This document shows positions 7,519-15,180 of a DNA stretch of 26,066 nucleotides, piece after piece (position 1 is the first letter of the stretch; every line of letters starts with the position of its first letter). The stretch is from positions 1 to 26,066 of the forward strand of contig CAYRPN010000082.1 of assembly GCA_964426135.1 (NCBI GenBank), written 5' to 3'. The stretch is from CAYRPN01 sp964426135. Lineage in GTDB: Bacteria > Planctomycetota > Phycisphaerae > Phycisphaerales > Phycisphaeraceae. A program made the translations under genes and the position numbers. The notes below the pieces were generated by a model that saw nothing but the letters and a program-made list of their open reading frames with translations, was not told where the DNA came from and ran no database searches.

Positions 7519-8832
7519 TCAGCCGAGCCCGCGCACCGCTCGCGCCAGTCGGCGGATGCCTTCCTGAATTTGTTCCACGTTGCTCACGCCGAAGCTGAGC
7601 CGCATGGTGTTCTGCGGAATCTGCCGCGTGGGATCGGGGCCGTAGCAATAGCCGCCGGGCACATAGATCACGCCTTCTTTGAGGGCGAGCTTGAACAATT
7701 CACCGCTGCGGCCGGTGTGCAGGTGCGGCGGCAATGTCAGGTACACGTAGAGCCCGCCGGTGGGGTGCGTCCAGTGCGTGCCGCCGGCTTTCATGTCGGC
7801 CATTTCTTCTTCGAGCGCCGACAGCATGGCGTCGCGTTTCACCGCATACGCCGCGCACAACTGCCGCACGTGTCGTTCGTACACGCCGCGCTTCATCGCT
7901 TCCAGAAGCAGATGCTGCGAGATGTTCGCCGAGCCGAAATCGTGGTTGCCCTTCTGATGCAGCACGGGATCGACCAGATCGCGCGGCAGCAGCGCGTAGC
8001 CCGTCTTCACGCCCGGCGAGAACGGCTTGCTGAACGTCTGCAGCAGCGCGACGTAATGGCCTTCGGTGTCGAACTTGCGGATCGACGGCGGCGCGGCGCC
8101 TTCATAAGTCAGTTCGCGATACGCCGAATCCTCCAGCAGCAGGATGCGCCCCGCCGAGGTGGGATCGTTCGAGTATTTCCGCACGATGTCGAGAATCGCC
8201 GGCCTTCGATCCGCGCTGAGCGTGATGCCCGTGGGGTTCTGGTGGTAGTCCACCGTGTACACCATCTTCACGCGATGCAGTTGTCCGGTGTCGCTCAGTT
8301 CAGCGAGCAGTTCCTCGAGCTTGGCGGGGATCATGCCGTGTTCGTCGATGTCCACGCAGCGCACCGTTGCGCCCGCTGATTCGAGCGTGCCGGTGTAGAC
8401 GAAATAGCTGGGCCACTCGGTGATCACAATATCGCCCGGATCCACGAGCAGATCAGTGAGGATGAAGAGCAACTGCTGGCTGCCGGTGGAGAGCACGATG
8501 TCCTCCGCGCTGGCATTGAGTTGCTGCGGCGTGACGTTGTCCAGTGCGCATAGATGCTGCAGCAACCGTTCGCGCAGCGGCGTCAGGCCGTGCGTGGTGC
8601 CGTACTGCAGGGCAATGCGACCGTGACGCTCGTTGTCGAGAATCTCATCGAGCAGCGCCCGCGTCTCGGCAGTGGGCAGCGTGTCGTAATCCACAAGGCC
8701 CGCGGCGAGCGAAACGAGATTCGGATTGCTCACCGCCTGTGCCATGAGATAGCTGATGGGCTGCTCCGTCGTGCGGGCGGCCTTCTGCGAAAGTCGGAAC
8801 GGTTTGTCGTGGCCGAAGGGACCAGGTTGCAT
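7519..8832 (-). CDS. PLP-dependent aminotransferase, class I/II (2-aminoadipate aminotransferase-like)
   Basis: 437 aa, fold-type I pyridoxal-phosphate aminotransferase of the group that includes LysN/2-aminoadipate and other multi-substrate aminotransferases; the true substrate cannot be read from sequence. Visible are AAGLVDYDTLP and LQYGTTHGLTPLRE near the N terminus, TGSQQLLFIL, EWPSYFVYTGTL, the NPTGITL loop, LLLEDSAYRELTYEG carrying the Asp and Tyr that contact PLP, and TFSKPFSPGVKTGY with the Schiff-base lysine. The start at 8832 gives MQPGPFGHDKPFRLS; a further in-frame ATG at 8892 would add 20 residues unlike the family. No Shine-Dalgarno is visible. It is a monocistron, convergent with recQ and divergent from the EF-hand gene. 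Confidence 0.9.
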   Translation of the reverse strand: MQPGPFGHDKPFRLSQKAARTTEQPISYLMAQAVSNPNLVSLAAGLVDYDTLPTAETRALLDEILDNERHGRIALQYGTTHGLTPLRERLLQHLCALDNVTPQQLNASAEDIVLSTGSQQLLFILTDLLVDPGDIVITEWPSYFVYTGTLESAGATVRCVDIDEHGMIPAKLEELLAELSDTGQLHRVKMVYTVDYHQNPTGITLSADRRPAILDIVRKYSNDPTSAGRILLLEDSAYRELTYEGAAPPSIRKFDTEGHYVALLQTFSKPFSPGVKTGYALLPRDLVDPVLHQKGNHDFGSANISQHLLLEAMKRGVYERHVRQLCAAYAVKRDAMLSALEEEMADMKAGGTHWTHPTGGLYVYLTLPPHLHTGRSGELFKLALKEGVIYVPGGYCYGPDPTRQIPQNTMRLSFGVSNVEQIQEGIRRLARAVRGLG

Positions 8833-8858
8833 GGGGGGAATGGTAGCGTGGGCCGGAA

Positions 8859-8876
8859 CCCGCGGCTTAGCGCGGG
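8859..8876. repeat. Small hairpin CCCGCG-GCTTAG-CGCGGG
   Basis: A perfect 6-bp stem with a 6-base loop lies in the divergent region between the aminotransferase and EF-hand genes. Its role is unknown. Confidence 0.35.
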
Positions 8877-8925
8877 AAATCCTGCGCTCCACAGTCTCGT
8901 TACTTTGGCGTTACCAACACATCTG

Positions 8926-8952
8926 TTGATCCGTGCCTTGTCGCCTTAGAAT
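8926..8952 (+). promoter_or_regulatory. Possible promoter of the EF-hand gene
   Basis: TTGATC (8926-8931) and TAGAAT (8947-8952) are separated by 15 bases, shorter than the usual 17. They lie about 40 bases upstream of the start codon. The -10 element is good and the spacing is weak. TTAGAAT also precedes the Fae-like gene at 14284-14290. Confidence 0.3.
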
Positions 8953-8992
8953 TGCGGCAAGGTCTATCGATCCGCCCCTTGGAGCCGCCGCC

Positions 8993-10474
8993 ATGAAACG
9001 CCCCCTTTCCCTGCTCGCCGTTGCGGCGTTTGCAGCCATTCCTACCGGGCTTTTTGCCGACGACTCGCTTGATCTTCTCAAGGGCGTCGTCGATCCGTAT
9101 GTTCCCGGCGCTGAGCGCGCCCGCTTCCTCATGGCTGCGGGCGTTGACAGCGAACTGGACCATGCCGAGTTCAAGGCGAATGCGGAACTTGCCGCGGACA
9201 AGGAGCCGTTCGTCCGCAAGTTCGATTCGTGGGCTTCGCTTCTGCAGTTCGACAAGAACAACAACAAGTCGATCGACTGGTTCGAAGCCGACGGCTATCG
9301 CCGCGCCCTTCGCGACGCGTTGCTCAAGGCGCACGACAAGGACAAGAACGGCCAACTCGACGACGCGGAAAAAGCCGTCGCCGCCAAGGCGCTGGCGTCG
9401 GGCAACGCGCCGCGCGTGACCCCGGAGGCAGGCGACGCCCGGCCGCTCGCATTTGGCGAAGCTCCCGCCGGCCGCAGCGGCGACTGGGATGCGAACGGCG
9501 ACGGCAAACTCGATCAGGACGAACTGAAGGCGTATTCGCAGGCGCAGAAGGAAAAGCACGAACGATGGAACGCGGACTACACGAAGAAATGGGACGCCGA
9601 CGGCGACGGCAAACTCAGCAACGAGGAACGCGCCGCGGCACAGAAAGCATCGATGGATGATTGGCGGGCCAAGAATCCCGAACAGGCGGCCCAATACGAC
9701 AAGCAGCAGGAACTGTGGAAGAAGCAGCAGGCCGACATGCTCGCCAAGTACGACAGGAACGGCAACGGCAAGATGGATCCGGAGGAATGGAAAGAGCAGC
9801 AGGCGAACTACATGAAGGATTGGAAGGAGCGCGATCCGGACGGCTACGCGAAATATGAGAAGCAGATGGAAGCCTGGAACAAGCAGCAGGCCGAGACGGT
9901 GAAAAAATACGACGCGAACGGCGACGGCAAACTCGACGCAGATGAATGGAAAGTCGTCAACGAAGAGCGCATGGCCGAGTACAAAAAGCAGCAGGCCGAC
10001 ATGCTCGCCAAGTACGACAAGAACGGCAACGGCCGCCTCGATGGCGACGAGTGGAAGGACCAGCAGGCGGACTACCTGAAAGCCTGGAAGGAGCGTGATC
10101 CCGTTGCCTATGCCGCTTACGAGAAGCAGCAGGAGGACTGGAAAAAGGAGCAGGCGGAACTCGTCAAGAAATACGACGCCAACGGCGACGGCCAGCTCAG
10201 CGGCGAAGAGTGGCAGGTGATTTCTTCCGACCGTCAGAAGCAGTACATCGAAAAATACGACACCGATGGCGACGGCAGCCTGAGCACCGAGGAACAGAAC
10301 GCCGCGTGGAAAGCGCAGCAGGAAGAGTGGAAGAAAAAGTATCCCGCTTACAGCTATCCTGCGCATCCCGGCGGCGGAGGCGGCATCATTCGGCCGGTGA
10401 TCCCCGCTGGTCAAGGCGGCGGGCAGGGCGGTGGTCAAGGCGGCGGGCAGGGCGGTGGTCAAGGCGGCGGGTAA
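8993..10474 (+). CDS. Secreted multi-EF-hand calcium-binding protein
   Basis: 493 aa. The signal peptide MKRPLSLLAVAAFAAIPTGLFA is preceded by GGAG 8 bases before the ATG. Nine EF-hand-type loops follow: a degenerate DKNNNKSIDWFE, then DKDKNGQLDDAE, DANGDGKLDQDE, DADGDGKLSNEE, DRNGNGKMDPEE, DANGDGKLDADE, DKNGNGRLDGDE, DANGDGQLSGEE and DTDGDGSLSTEE. They are spaced by highly charged Lys/Gln/Glu/Trp-rich helices (WKKQQADMLAKYD type). An 88-residue unit covering two loops is tandemly duplicated (DNA about 9718-9981 and 9982-10245). The tail is low complexity (GQGGG repeats after a GGGGGIIRP stretch), encoded by a 12-base repeat. It probably binds calcium outside the cytoplasm; a more precise role cannot be inferred. 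A terminator-like repeat starts 16 bases after the stop. Confidence 0.9.
   Translation: MKRPLSLLAVAAFAAIPTGLFADDSLDLLKGVVDPYVPGAERARFLMAAGVDSELDHAEFKANAELAADKEPFVRKFDSWASLLQFDKNNNKSIDWFEADGYRRALRDALLKAHDKDKNGQLDDAEKAVAAKALASGNAPRVTPEAGDARPLAFGEAPAGRSGDWDANGDGKLDQDELKAYSQAQKEKHERWNADYTKKWDADGDGKLSNEERAAAQKASMDDWRAKNPEQAAQYDKQQELWKKQQADMLAKYDRNGNGKMDPEEWKEQQANYMKDWKERDPDGYAKYEKQMEAWNKQQAETVKKYDANGDGKLDADEWKVVNEERMAEYKKQQADMLAKYDKNGNGRLDGDEWKDQQADYLKAWKERDPVAYAAYEKQQEDWKKEQAELVKKYDANGDGQLSGEEWQVISSDRQKQYIEKYDTDGDGSLSTEEQNAAWKAQQEEWKKKYPAYSYPAHPGGGGGIIRPVIPAGQGGGQGGGQGGGQGGGQGGG
9718..10245 (+). repeat. 264-bp tandem duplication inside the EF-hand gene
   Basis: The stretch from about 9718 and the stretch from about 9982 both begin with AAGCAGCAGGCCGACATGCT and stay collinear for 264 bases (88 codons) with scattered substitutions. 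Each unit holds one DxNGNG and one DxNGDG loop. Confidence 0.75.
10411..10473 (+). repeat. 12-bp tandem repeat encoding GQGGG tail
   Basis: GGCGGTGGTCAA and GGCGGCGGGCAG alternate several times up to the stop codon and encode a Gly/Gln-rich C terminus. Such a run could change copy number by slippage without a frameshift. Confidence 0.8.
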
Positions 10475-10489
10475 GGAACGTGACCGAAA

Positions 10490-10655
10490 TAACTTCCCGA
10501 CTTGGTCGTTTCTGATTCCCCTCCCTCTTAGGGAGGGGTTAGGGGAGGGTCGGGCGCACTGCGTGATTGTGCGTCAAATCAGGCTGTTTGCCCGACCCTC
10601 CCCCTGCCCCTCCCTAAGAGGGAGGGGAGTACGAACTGTGCCAATCGGGAAGTTA
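10490..10655. repeat. CCCTCCC/GGGAGGG hairpin repeat, copy 2 (putative bidirectional terminator)
   Basis: The core matches copy 1 closely (CCCCTCCCTCTTAGGGAGGG, TGATTGTG, CAGGCTGTTTGCCCGACC). The outer arms TAACTTCCCGACTTGG and CCAATCGGGAAGTTA pair with each other but are unrelated to the outer arms of copy 1. It lies 16 bases after the EF-hand stop and is followed by the convergent aat gene. Confidence 0.8.
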
Positions 10656-10691
10656 ATTCGATCCCATTCCCAAGAAACTGTCGCAGCCTCC

Positions 10692-10782
10692 GGGTGGCCG
10701 GAGTTGAGGCTCGGCGAAACGCCGGAACGGACCACCAGTGACGTTCGATCCGGGATTTCGCGGACTCAACCCCGGCCACCCC
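10692..10782. repeat. Imperfect palindrome GGGTGGCCGGAGTTGAG...CTCAACCCCGGCCACCCC
   Basis: 17-18 base arms with one or two mismatches are separated by about 56 bases. It lies between the copy-2 hairpin and the 3' end of aat and may terminate aat. Confidence 0.6.
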
Positions 10783-10848
10783 ATGCGGTGGTGAAACAAT
10801 TTCCAAGGCGGATTGTCGCATCGTGAATGCGCGATCCAGGTCACTCGA

Positions 10849-11466
10849 TCAATCCCAACTCGCATCGATCACCAGCGCGGCCTCCAACTGCCGCAGGTAT
10901 TCCTTGGCCGGAATGTCGATCGTGCCGAACTGCGCCATGTGGGCGCTGTTCATCTGCACATCCAGCAGCACGAACCCGCGCGACTTGAGCCGATCGACCA
11001 GGTGCGCCAGGCACACCTTCGACGCATCCGTCGCCCGGCTGAACATCGATTCGCCGAAGAACGCGCCGCCCAGCGCCATGCCGTACAGCCCGCCGACGAG
11101 TTTCGCCGGCTCTGCTCCCTTCGGCCGCGTCCAAGCTTCGACGCTGTGCGCCAGCCCCGCTTCGTGAGCCCGCACGAACGCATCGATGATCTGCTCGTTG
11201 ATCCACGTCTCCGGATGCCCCGGCCGAGGCTGCGAGCAGTGACGAATCACGCTTTCGAAAGCCGTGTCCACGCGAATCTCGTAATCGCCTCGGCGCATCC
11301 GCTGCCGCAGGCTGTGCGATGCCTTGAACCCATCCAGCGGCAGCACCGCGCGCGGGTCGGCGGAGAACCACTCGGCCTCGCCCCGGCGATGCTCCGCCAT
11401 TGGAAAAATGCCGCGGGCGTAAGCCCAGACCAGCATCTCGATCGAAATGGCCTCGTCGTTTGGCAT
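10849..11466 (-). CDS. aat: Leucyl/phenylalanyl-tRNA-protein transferase
   Basis: 205 aa cytoplasmic enzyme. It transfers Leu or Phe from charged tRNA to proteins with N-terminal Arg or Lys, marking them for the ClpS/ClpAP N-degron route. Family hallmarks are all present: WAYARGIFPM at about 14-23, WFSADPRAVLPL, ETWINEQIIDAF, LVGGLYGMALGGAFFGESMF and a LLDVQMNSAHMAQFGTIDI block corresponding to the LIDCQ...H region of the E. coli enzyme. It is slightly shorter than the 234-residue E. coli protein, mostly at the N terminus, as is common outside proteobacteria. The ribosome site is weak. No clpS or clpA is in the window. Confidence 0.95.
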   Translation of the reverse strand: MPNDEAISIEMLVWAYARGIFPMAEHRRGEAEWFSADPRAVLPLDGFKASHSLRQRMRRGDYEIRVDTAFESVIRHCSQPRPGHPETWINEQIIDAFVRAHEAGLAHSVEAWTRPKGAEPAKLVGGLYGMALGGAFFGESMFSRATDASKVCLAHLVDRLKSRGFVLLDVQMNSAHMAQFGTIDIPAKEYLRQLEAALVIDASWD

Positions 11467-11491
11467 TCCAGATTCGGTATCCGTCCACCAG

Positions 11492-11510
11492 CCCCGGGCG
11501 CCGCCCGGGG
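11492..11510. repeat. GC-rich hairpin CCCCGGGCG-C-CGCCCGGGG
   Basis: A perfect 9-bp palindrome around one base lies just upstream of the minus-strand aat start, within the divergent 11467-11801 gap. It could be a structured leader or the remnant of a dispersed repeat. Confidence 0.5.
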
Positions 11511-11591
11511 AAGGCCACCTTGTGCTGCAGGAACGCGCTGGGCCATTTCACTTCCCGCGATCGCCGCACTGTCGGCTCTTCCATTTCAGTC

Positions 11592-11620
11592 TTGCATTGT
11601 CGCCGCGCCGGTACGATAAT
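11592..11620 (+). promoter_or_regulatory. Possible sigma-70-type promoter for the ankyrin lipoprotein
   Basis: TTGCAT (11592-11597), a 17-base spacer and GATAAT (11615-11620) fit a housekeeping promoter. The implied leader is about 175 bases, in which I see no recognised riboswitch. Nothing else was found in 11621-11785. Confidence 0.4.
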
Positions 11621-11801
11621 GCATCCTTCAGGGCGGTGAAAGCATTCGCAGGTCTTCTCGAGGGAACGCGTCGCATCTGCTGCGGTGGGTCGTGTGCATG
11701 TTGGCACTGGCGGAGCCAGGATGAGACAGGTGAAAGGGTTGGGGCGATGGGAGCCCCCGAGGCTGTCAGACACCGGCCGGGAGCCAGGTGGGAGTCGCAA
11801 C

Positions 11802-12590
11802 ATGACGCGGATTCAATCAACTCATTCGGTTTGCCGTTGGGCGTTGTTGTTTGCGTTCTCCATCGCCGCGACCGGTTGCGGCGAAGGCGGCGCGCCCGCG
11901 CCGGCGCTTTCCAACGTGACCAGCCCGGCGCCGCAGACGCTGGAGGATGCCGTCAAAGCCGGCAACGTCGCGCAGGTGCAGGCCAAACTTCAGCGCGGCG
12001 GGCGCGTCGATCCGCTCGCCCGCGAAACCCTTGCCGCCATGCATCTGGCCATCGATGAATCGCAGGTCGACGTGGTCAAGTGGTTGCTCACGCAAGGCCT
12101 CGATGTGAATCATGTGGATGACGAAGGCGTGCCGCTGCTGTTTCGCGCGGCCGTGAAATCGACAGGGGCGGTGGTCGAGGAATTGCTGAACCGCGGGGCA
12201 TCGCTGGCGGTTCGCGACCGGCTGGGGCAGACAGCCTTGCACGTGGCTGTCGGCGCCAGCCGGCGCGACGCGGTGGAACGGCTCCTGCTCAAGGGCGCCG
12301 ACGTCAAAGCCGTCGATCGTTCCGGCCTCACCCCGCTCCATGCCGGCCTCGCCGCCGATCTGGCGATCCTCGAACTCCTCGTCGTCGCCGGCAGCAACGT
12401 CAACAACGCCGACGTGCGCGGCTCAACCCCGCTGCACCGCGCCGCCGCCATGGGCAACGCCAAGGTCATCGACTGGCTCATCTCCAAAGGCGCCAAAGTG
12501 AACACCAAGAACACCAGCGGCTTCACGCCGATGGCGCTGGCGCGCCATGAAGTGCGCGATACCCTGAAGAAGCATGGTGGGAAAGAGTGA
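11802..12590 (+). CDS. Ankyrin-repeat lipoprotein
   Basis: 262 aa. The N terminus MTRIQSTHSVCRWALLFAFS leads to a lipobox-like IAATGC, so the protein is probably lipid-anchored outside the cytoplasmic membrane. From about residue 45 on, ankyrin repeats follow one another (LEDAVKAGNVAQVQAKLQRG, AMHLAIDESQVDVVKWLLTQ, LFRAAVKSTGAVVEELLNRG, ALHVAVGASRRDAVERLLLK, PLHAGLAADLAILELLVVAG, PLHRAAAMGNAKVIDWLISK), about six to seven in all. Ankyrin repeats are protein-binding scaffolds and no catalytic part is visible. The start at 11802 has AGGTGGGAG about 7 bases upstream; an earlier in-frame ATG at 11685 would bury the signal sequence. It is convergent with the dimethylformamidase-like gene, with a 36-base gap. 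Confidence 0.9.
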   Translation: MTRIQSTHSVCRWALLFAFSIAATGCGEGGAPAPALSNVTSPAPQTLEDAVKAGNVAQVQAKLQRGGRVDPLARETLAAMHLAIDESQVDVVKWLLTQGLDVNHVDDEGVPLLFRAAVKSTGAVVEELLNRGASLAVRDRLGQTALHVAVGASRRDAVERLLLKGADVKAVDRSGLTPLHAGLAADLAILELLVVAGSNVNNADVRGSTPLHRAAAMGNAKVIDWLISKGAKVNTKNTSGFTPMALARHEVRDTLKKHGGKE

Positions 12591-12604
12591 GTCCGGGCGG
12601 ACTC
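12589..12604. terminator. Small hairpin between convergent genes
   Basis: GAGTCC-GGGC-GGACTC is a 6-bp stem overlapping the ankyrin stop codon in the 36-base convergent gap. It has no T-run, so an intrinsic terminator is only possible. Confidence 0.3.
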
Positions 12605-12626
12605 GGCTCACCCCAGCAAATCTCCA

Positions 12627-14174
12627 TCACGTCTTGCCCCGCATTCGCTCCAGCAGATTCCGCGTGATCTGCTGGCACCGGCGGTCGGGCCCTTTCGGTT
12701 CGGTGTAGACCTTCGGCCGCACGTACCCGGGCGGGGCGGAGAGTCCGTCGGCCCACCAGATGGTCGATGCGTTGAAGACAAAATTGCCGCGCGGGCCTGG
12801 ATGCACGGTGGCGGTGAAGACGCCGCCGTTGAGTTTGCCCGGTGCGCTCTGCGTCGGTCCTGTGGCGACAATTTCCAGGCCGGGAATCGGCGCCGGATCG
12901 CCGTGCCATTCCCAGCCGACGAGTCCGGGGATGCCGTCGCCTTTCTTCATGCCGGTGCCTGCGAAGAGCCAGTGCTCGGGCAAGGCGCAGGTCCAGTCCG
13001 CGCCGCCCGTGACGGGGCCGGTGCTGTGAGCGCCCATCAGTTCGTTGGCGTAGGGGCGTTCGTGGGCGAGGGATTTCATCTGATCGAACTCGCGCGTGCC
13101 GCCGGGCGGGCCGAACACGCCGACGCGCTCGAAGTTCCTGTCCGGCACACCCGCCGCGTCGGGGCTCATCGCGATCTTGCCGCACACCGCATTGCCCGAC
13201 AGGAACGCGGCATTCACGCCCGCCGCGATCGCCGCCTGCACGTTGCGGAACATGTCGATCGTCCAGTACTCGTCGTGGCCCACGGAAAGAAAACCCCGGC
13301 AGCGCCTCAGGCCCGCCGCGTCGCGGTGCGTGTCGAGGTTGGAGATGTACGTCACGTCGAAGCCCTGCTCCTCCATCCAGAACGCCAGAGGAAATTCCCA
13401 CAGGAGAAATTCGCCCGAACCCTGCGAAAGCGGCGCGTCGAAGATCTGGCAATACTTCCCATACGGCCGGTTGTAACTCACCTGCACATTCGGCCCCCAG
13501 TACCACTCGTTCTTGCCGTCGTCGTAAAGTCCGAACTGGCTGGGCCAGCGGTTGTACGCGTGCCAGGTGTTGTCGCTGCACTGAAAGAGAAAGTCGGCGG
13601 GGCGATCGTCGCGCACGATGAAGATGACGTAGCTCTGCGTGCCGTCCGCCAGCGCGGTGAGTTTGCCCAGGTAAACGCCGCTGATCCAGTCGTCGGGAAT
13701 CGTCAGGCTCAGCGCCGGTTCCCATCGGCAGTCGCGCACGCGCTTGGCGCCGATCGTCGGATCAGGCTGCGCGACGCCCTGCACCGGTTCGAACGAGCGC
13801 ACATGTCGGCCGCCGTGGCCGCCGTAGAAACCCATGCGATAAAGATCGAGCGTGAACTTCGAAGGCGGATTCGTGGAGACATGAAAGTGAATCGCCTCGC
13901 CGGCGCGGATGCTGGCATGCGAGCAATAGCCTTCAATCCACGGGCAGCGATATTTCGTGGCGGGGTCCACGCGGGTGCTGCGCAGCATCCAGTCGCGCGT
14001 GCCGGGCAGAGCGTTCTCCAGCAGGATGAGATCGCGTCGGACGCTGTCGCGCTGACCGCTGAGCGAGGCGCATCCGCCGATCGAGGCGGCAAGGCCCGCG
14101 CCGGCGACGGCCCTGAGCGCGTCGCGCCGCGAGGGTTGCCCCGCATCGGGACTGGGAAGGGAGGACTTCGTCAT
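12627..14174 (-). CDS. N,N-dimethylformamidase large-subunit-like Tat lipoprotein
   Basis: 515 aa. The N terminus has SRRDALRAVAGAGLAASIGG followed by Cys: a twin-arginine motif that ends in a lipobox, so a Tat-exported lipoprotein is likely. The rest matches the domain found in the large subunit of bacterial N,N-dimethylformamidase, a mononuclear-iron amidohydrolase: IEGYCSHASIRAGEAIHFHV, LYRMGFYGGHGGRHVRS, NTWHAYNRWPSQFGLY, DVTYISNLDTHRD, FLSVGHDEYWTIDMFRNVQA and AFLSGNAVCGKI. No small subunit gene is adjacent, and the exported location differs from the cytoplasmic enzyme, so the substrate is unknown. The start at 14174 has CGGAG about 8 bases upstream; the frame upstream to 14480 is low-quality sequence. 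It is divergent from the Fae-like gene. Confidence 0.85.
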   Translation of the reverse strand: MTKSSLPSPDAGQPSRRDALRAVAGAGLAASIGGCASLSGQRDSVRRDLILLENALPGTRDWMLRSTRVDPATKYRCPWIEGYCSHASIRAGEAIHFHVSTNPPSKFTLDLYRMGFYGGHGGRHVRSFEPVQGVAQPDPTIGAKRVRDCRWEPALSLTIPDDWISGVYLGKLTALADGTQSYVIFIVRDDRPADFLFQCSDNTWHAYNRWPSQFGLYDDGKNEWYWGPNVQVSYNRPYGKYCQIFDAPLSQGSGEFLLWEFPLAFWMEEQGFDVTYISNLDTHRDAAGLRRCRGFLSVGHDEYWTIDMFRNVQAAIAAGVNAAFLSGNAVCGKIAMSPDAAGVPDRNFERVGVFGPPGGTREFDQMKSLAHERPYANELMGAHSTGPVTGGADWTCALPEHWLFAGTGMKKGDGIPGLVGWEWHGDPAPIPGLEIVATGPTQSAPGKLNGGVFTATVHPGPRGNFVFNASTIWWADGLSAPPGYVRPKVYTEPKGPDRRCQQITRNLLERMRGKT

Positions 14175-14331
14175 GGGGTGCTCCGAATGAAGATCTGCCC
14201 GGCTTGCGGTCGCCGTCGCTCCACCATCATCGCATGGAAGGCGGGGCGTTGCCGCCCGCGCGGATGATGCCGCATGCCCGGCGTTAGAATGCCCGACCAT
14301 CCAGTTCCGCCCACACCACAAGGATATTCGC

Positions 14332-14946
14332 ATGGCACGCAAACCCGCCCGCTCCAGGAAATCATCCGCGTCGAAGAAAGGCCCTGCCGGCAAGTCCGTC
14401 GGCCGCATCGTCCTGCGCACCGGCGAAGCGCTCGTCGAAGCGGAGCCCGCATGGTCCGCCGCCGAGCCGGAGATCGTCATCGGCGAACTCGACGGCCCCG
14501 TCGGCTACGCCATCGCCAATCTCATCGGCGATCAGGTCAAGGGCCACACCCGCGTCTTCGCCATCCTCAACAGCGACGTGCAGGTCAAGCCCGCCACCGT
14601 CATGGTCAGCAAGGTGACCGTCAAGAGCAACAAGTACACGAACATCCTCATGGGCACCGTGCAGGCCGCGATCGCGCATGCCGTGCTCGACTGCGTGCGC
14701 AGCGGCGCGATTCCGAAGAAGAAGGTGAACGATCTGGGCATCATCGTCTCCGTCTGGCTCGACCCCGGCGTATTGGCGGAGGACGCCAACGTCGATCACG
14801 AAATTCTCTTCAAGACCCACCGCGAAGCCACCGCCAAGGCCATCACCAAAGCGATGCGCGGCGAACCCACGATCGACTGGCTGCTGGCGAACCAGGACAA
14901 GGTCCCGCACTATTTCCATCAACTGGCGGTGGAAGGGAAACTGTGA
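14332..14946 (+). CDS. Formaldehyde-activating enzyme (Fae) family protein, divergent
   Basis: 204 aa. After a basic N-terminal tail (RSRKSSASKKGPAGK), residues 30-180 align with Fae, which condenses formaldehyde with tetrahydromethanopterin: GEALV at 31-35, DGPVGYAIANLIGDQVKGHT at 54-73, VKPATVMVSKVTVKS at 85-99, QAAIAHAVLDCVRSGAIPKK near 111-130, IIVSVWLDP and a closing REATAKAITKAMRGEPT. Planctomycetes are known to carry methanopterin C1 genes. The segment equivalent to the EVAHIDLIIG of canonical Fae reads SAAEPEIVIG here, so the proposed catalytic His appears to be Glu45. It may therefore be a Fae-like paralog with altered or no activity. AGGAT lies about 8 bases before the ATG. No other methanopterin gene is in the window. 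Confidence 0.85.
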   Translation: MARKPARSRKSSASKKGPAGKSVGRIVLRTGEALVEAEPAWSAAEPEIVIGELDGPVGYAIANLIGDQVKGHTRVFAILNSDVQVKPATVMVSKVTVKSNKYTNILMGTVQAAIAHAVLDCVRSGAIPKKKVNDLGIIVSVWLDPGVLAEDANVDHEILFKTHREATAKAITKAMRGEPTIDWLLANQDKVPHYFHQLAVEGKL

Positions 14947-15108
14947 GGGTGTGCGAGTCGCCGGGATCGGCACGGGATGCGTTTCGCAACGTCCCTCGCT
15001 GGGAATGATGGGAATCGGAGAGCGGCTGTTTCGAAATTGGCCGACGATTGGAAACGAGCGTCAACGGCCGCCTCCGCCTGTCTTGTGCGCTGCTCCCGCC
15101 TTGCAGAC
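14947..15108. other. Intergenic, nothing recognised
   Basis: This lies between the Fae-like stop and the minus-strand terminator. Short open frames here lack codon bias and family resemblance. Confidence 0.5.
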
Positions 15109-15147
15109 ATAAAAACCGCCGCCCGCGCTTTCGCGCCGGCGGCGGTT
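15109..15147 (-). terminator. Rho-independent terminator on the minus strand
   Basis: Read on the minus strand, AACCGCCGCC pairs with GGCGGCGGTT (10 bp), with an inner GCGC...CGCG stem and a short loop, and is followed at once by TTTTTAT. This is the clearest intrinsic terminator in the window, yet no recognisable minus-strand gene lies just upstream of it (15148-15850). A small RNA or short unrecognised gene is implied. Confidence 0.65.
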
Positions 15148-15180
15148 GAATCGCTGGTGACAACTGTGTTGCGACGCTTG

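Noticed and set aside
8900..10462. 520-codon minus-strand frame rich in Val, Leu and Phe that looks like a membrane protein
   Set aside because: It is the reverse reading of the EF-hand repeats; the hydrophobic periodicity mirrors the Lys/Asp-rich plus-strand codons.
12801..14267. 488-codon plus-strand frame opposite the dimethylformamidase-like gene
   Set aside because: Antisense shadow without start signals or homology; the minus-strand protein has continuous family motifs.
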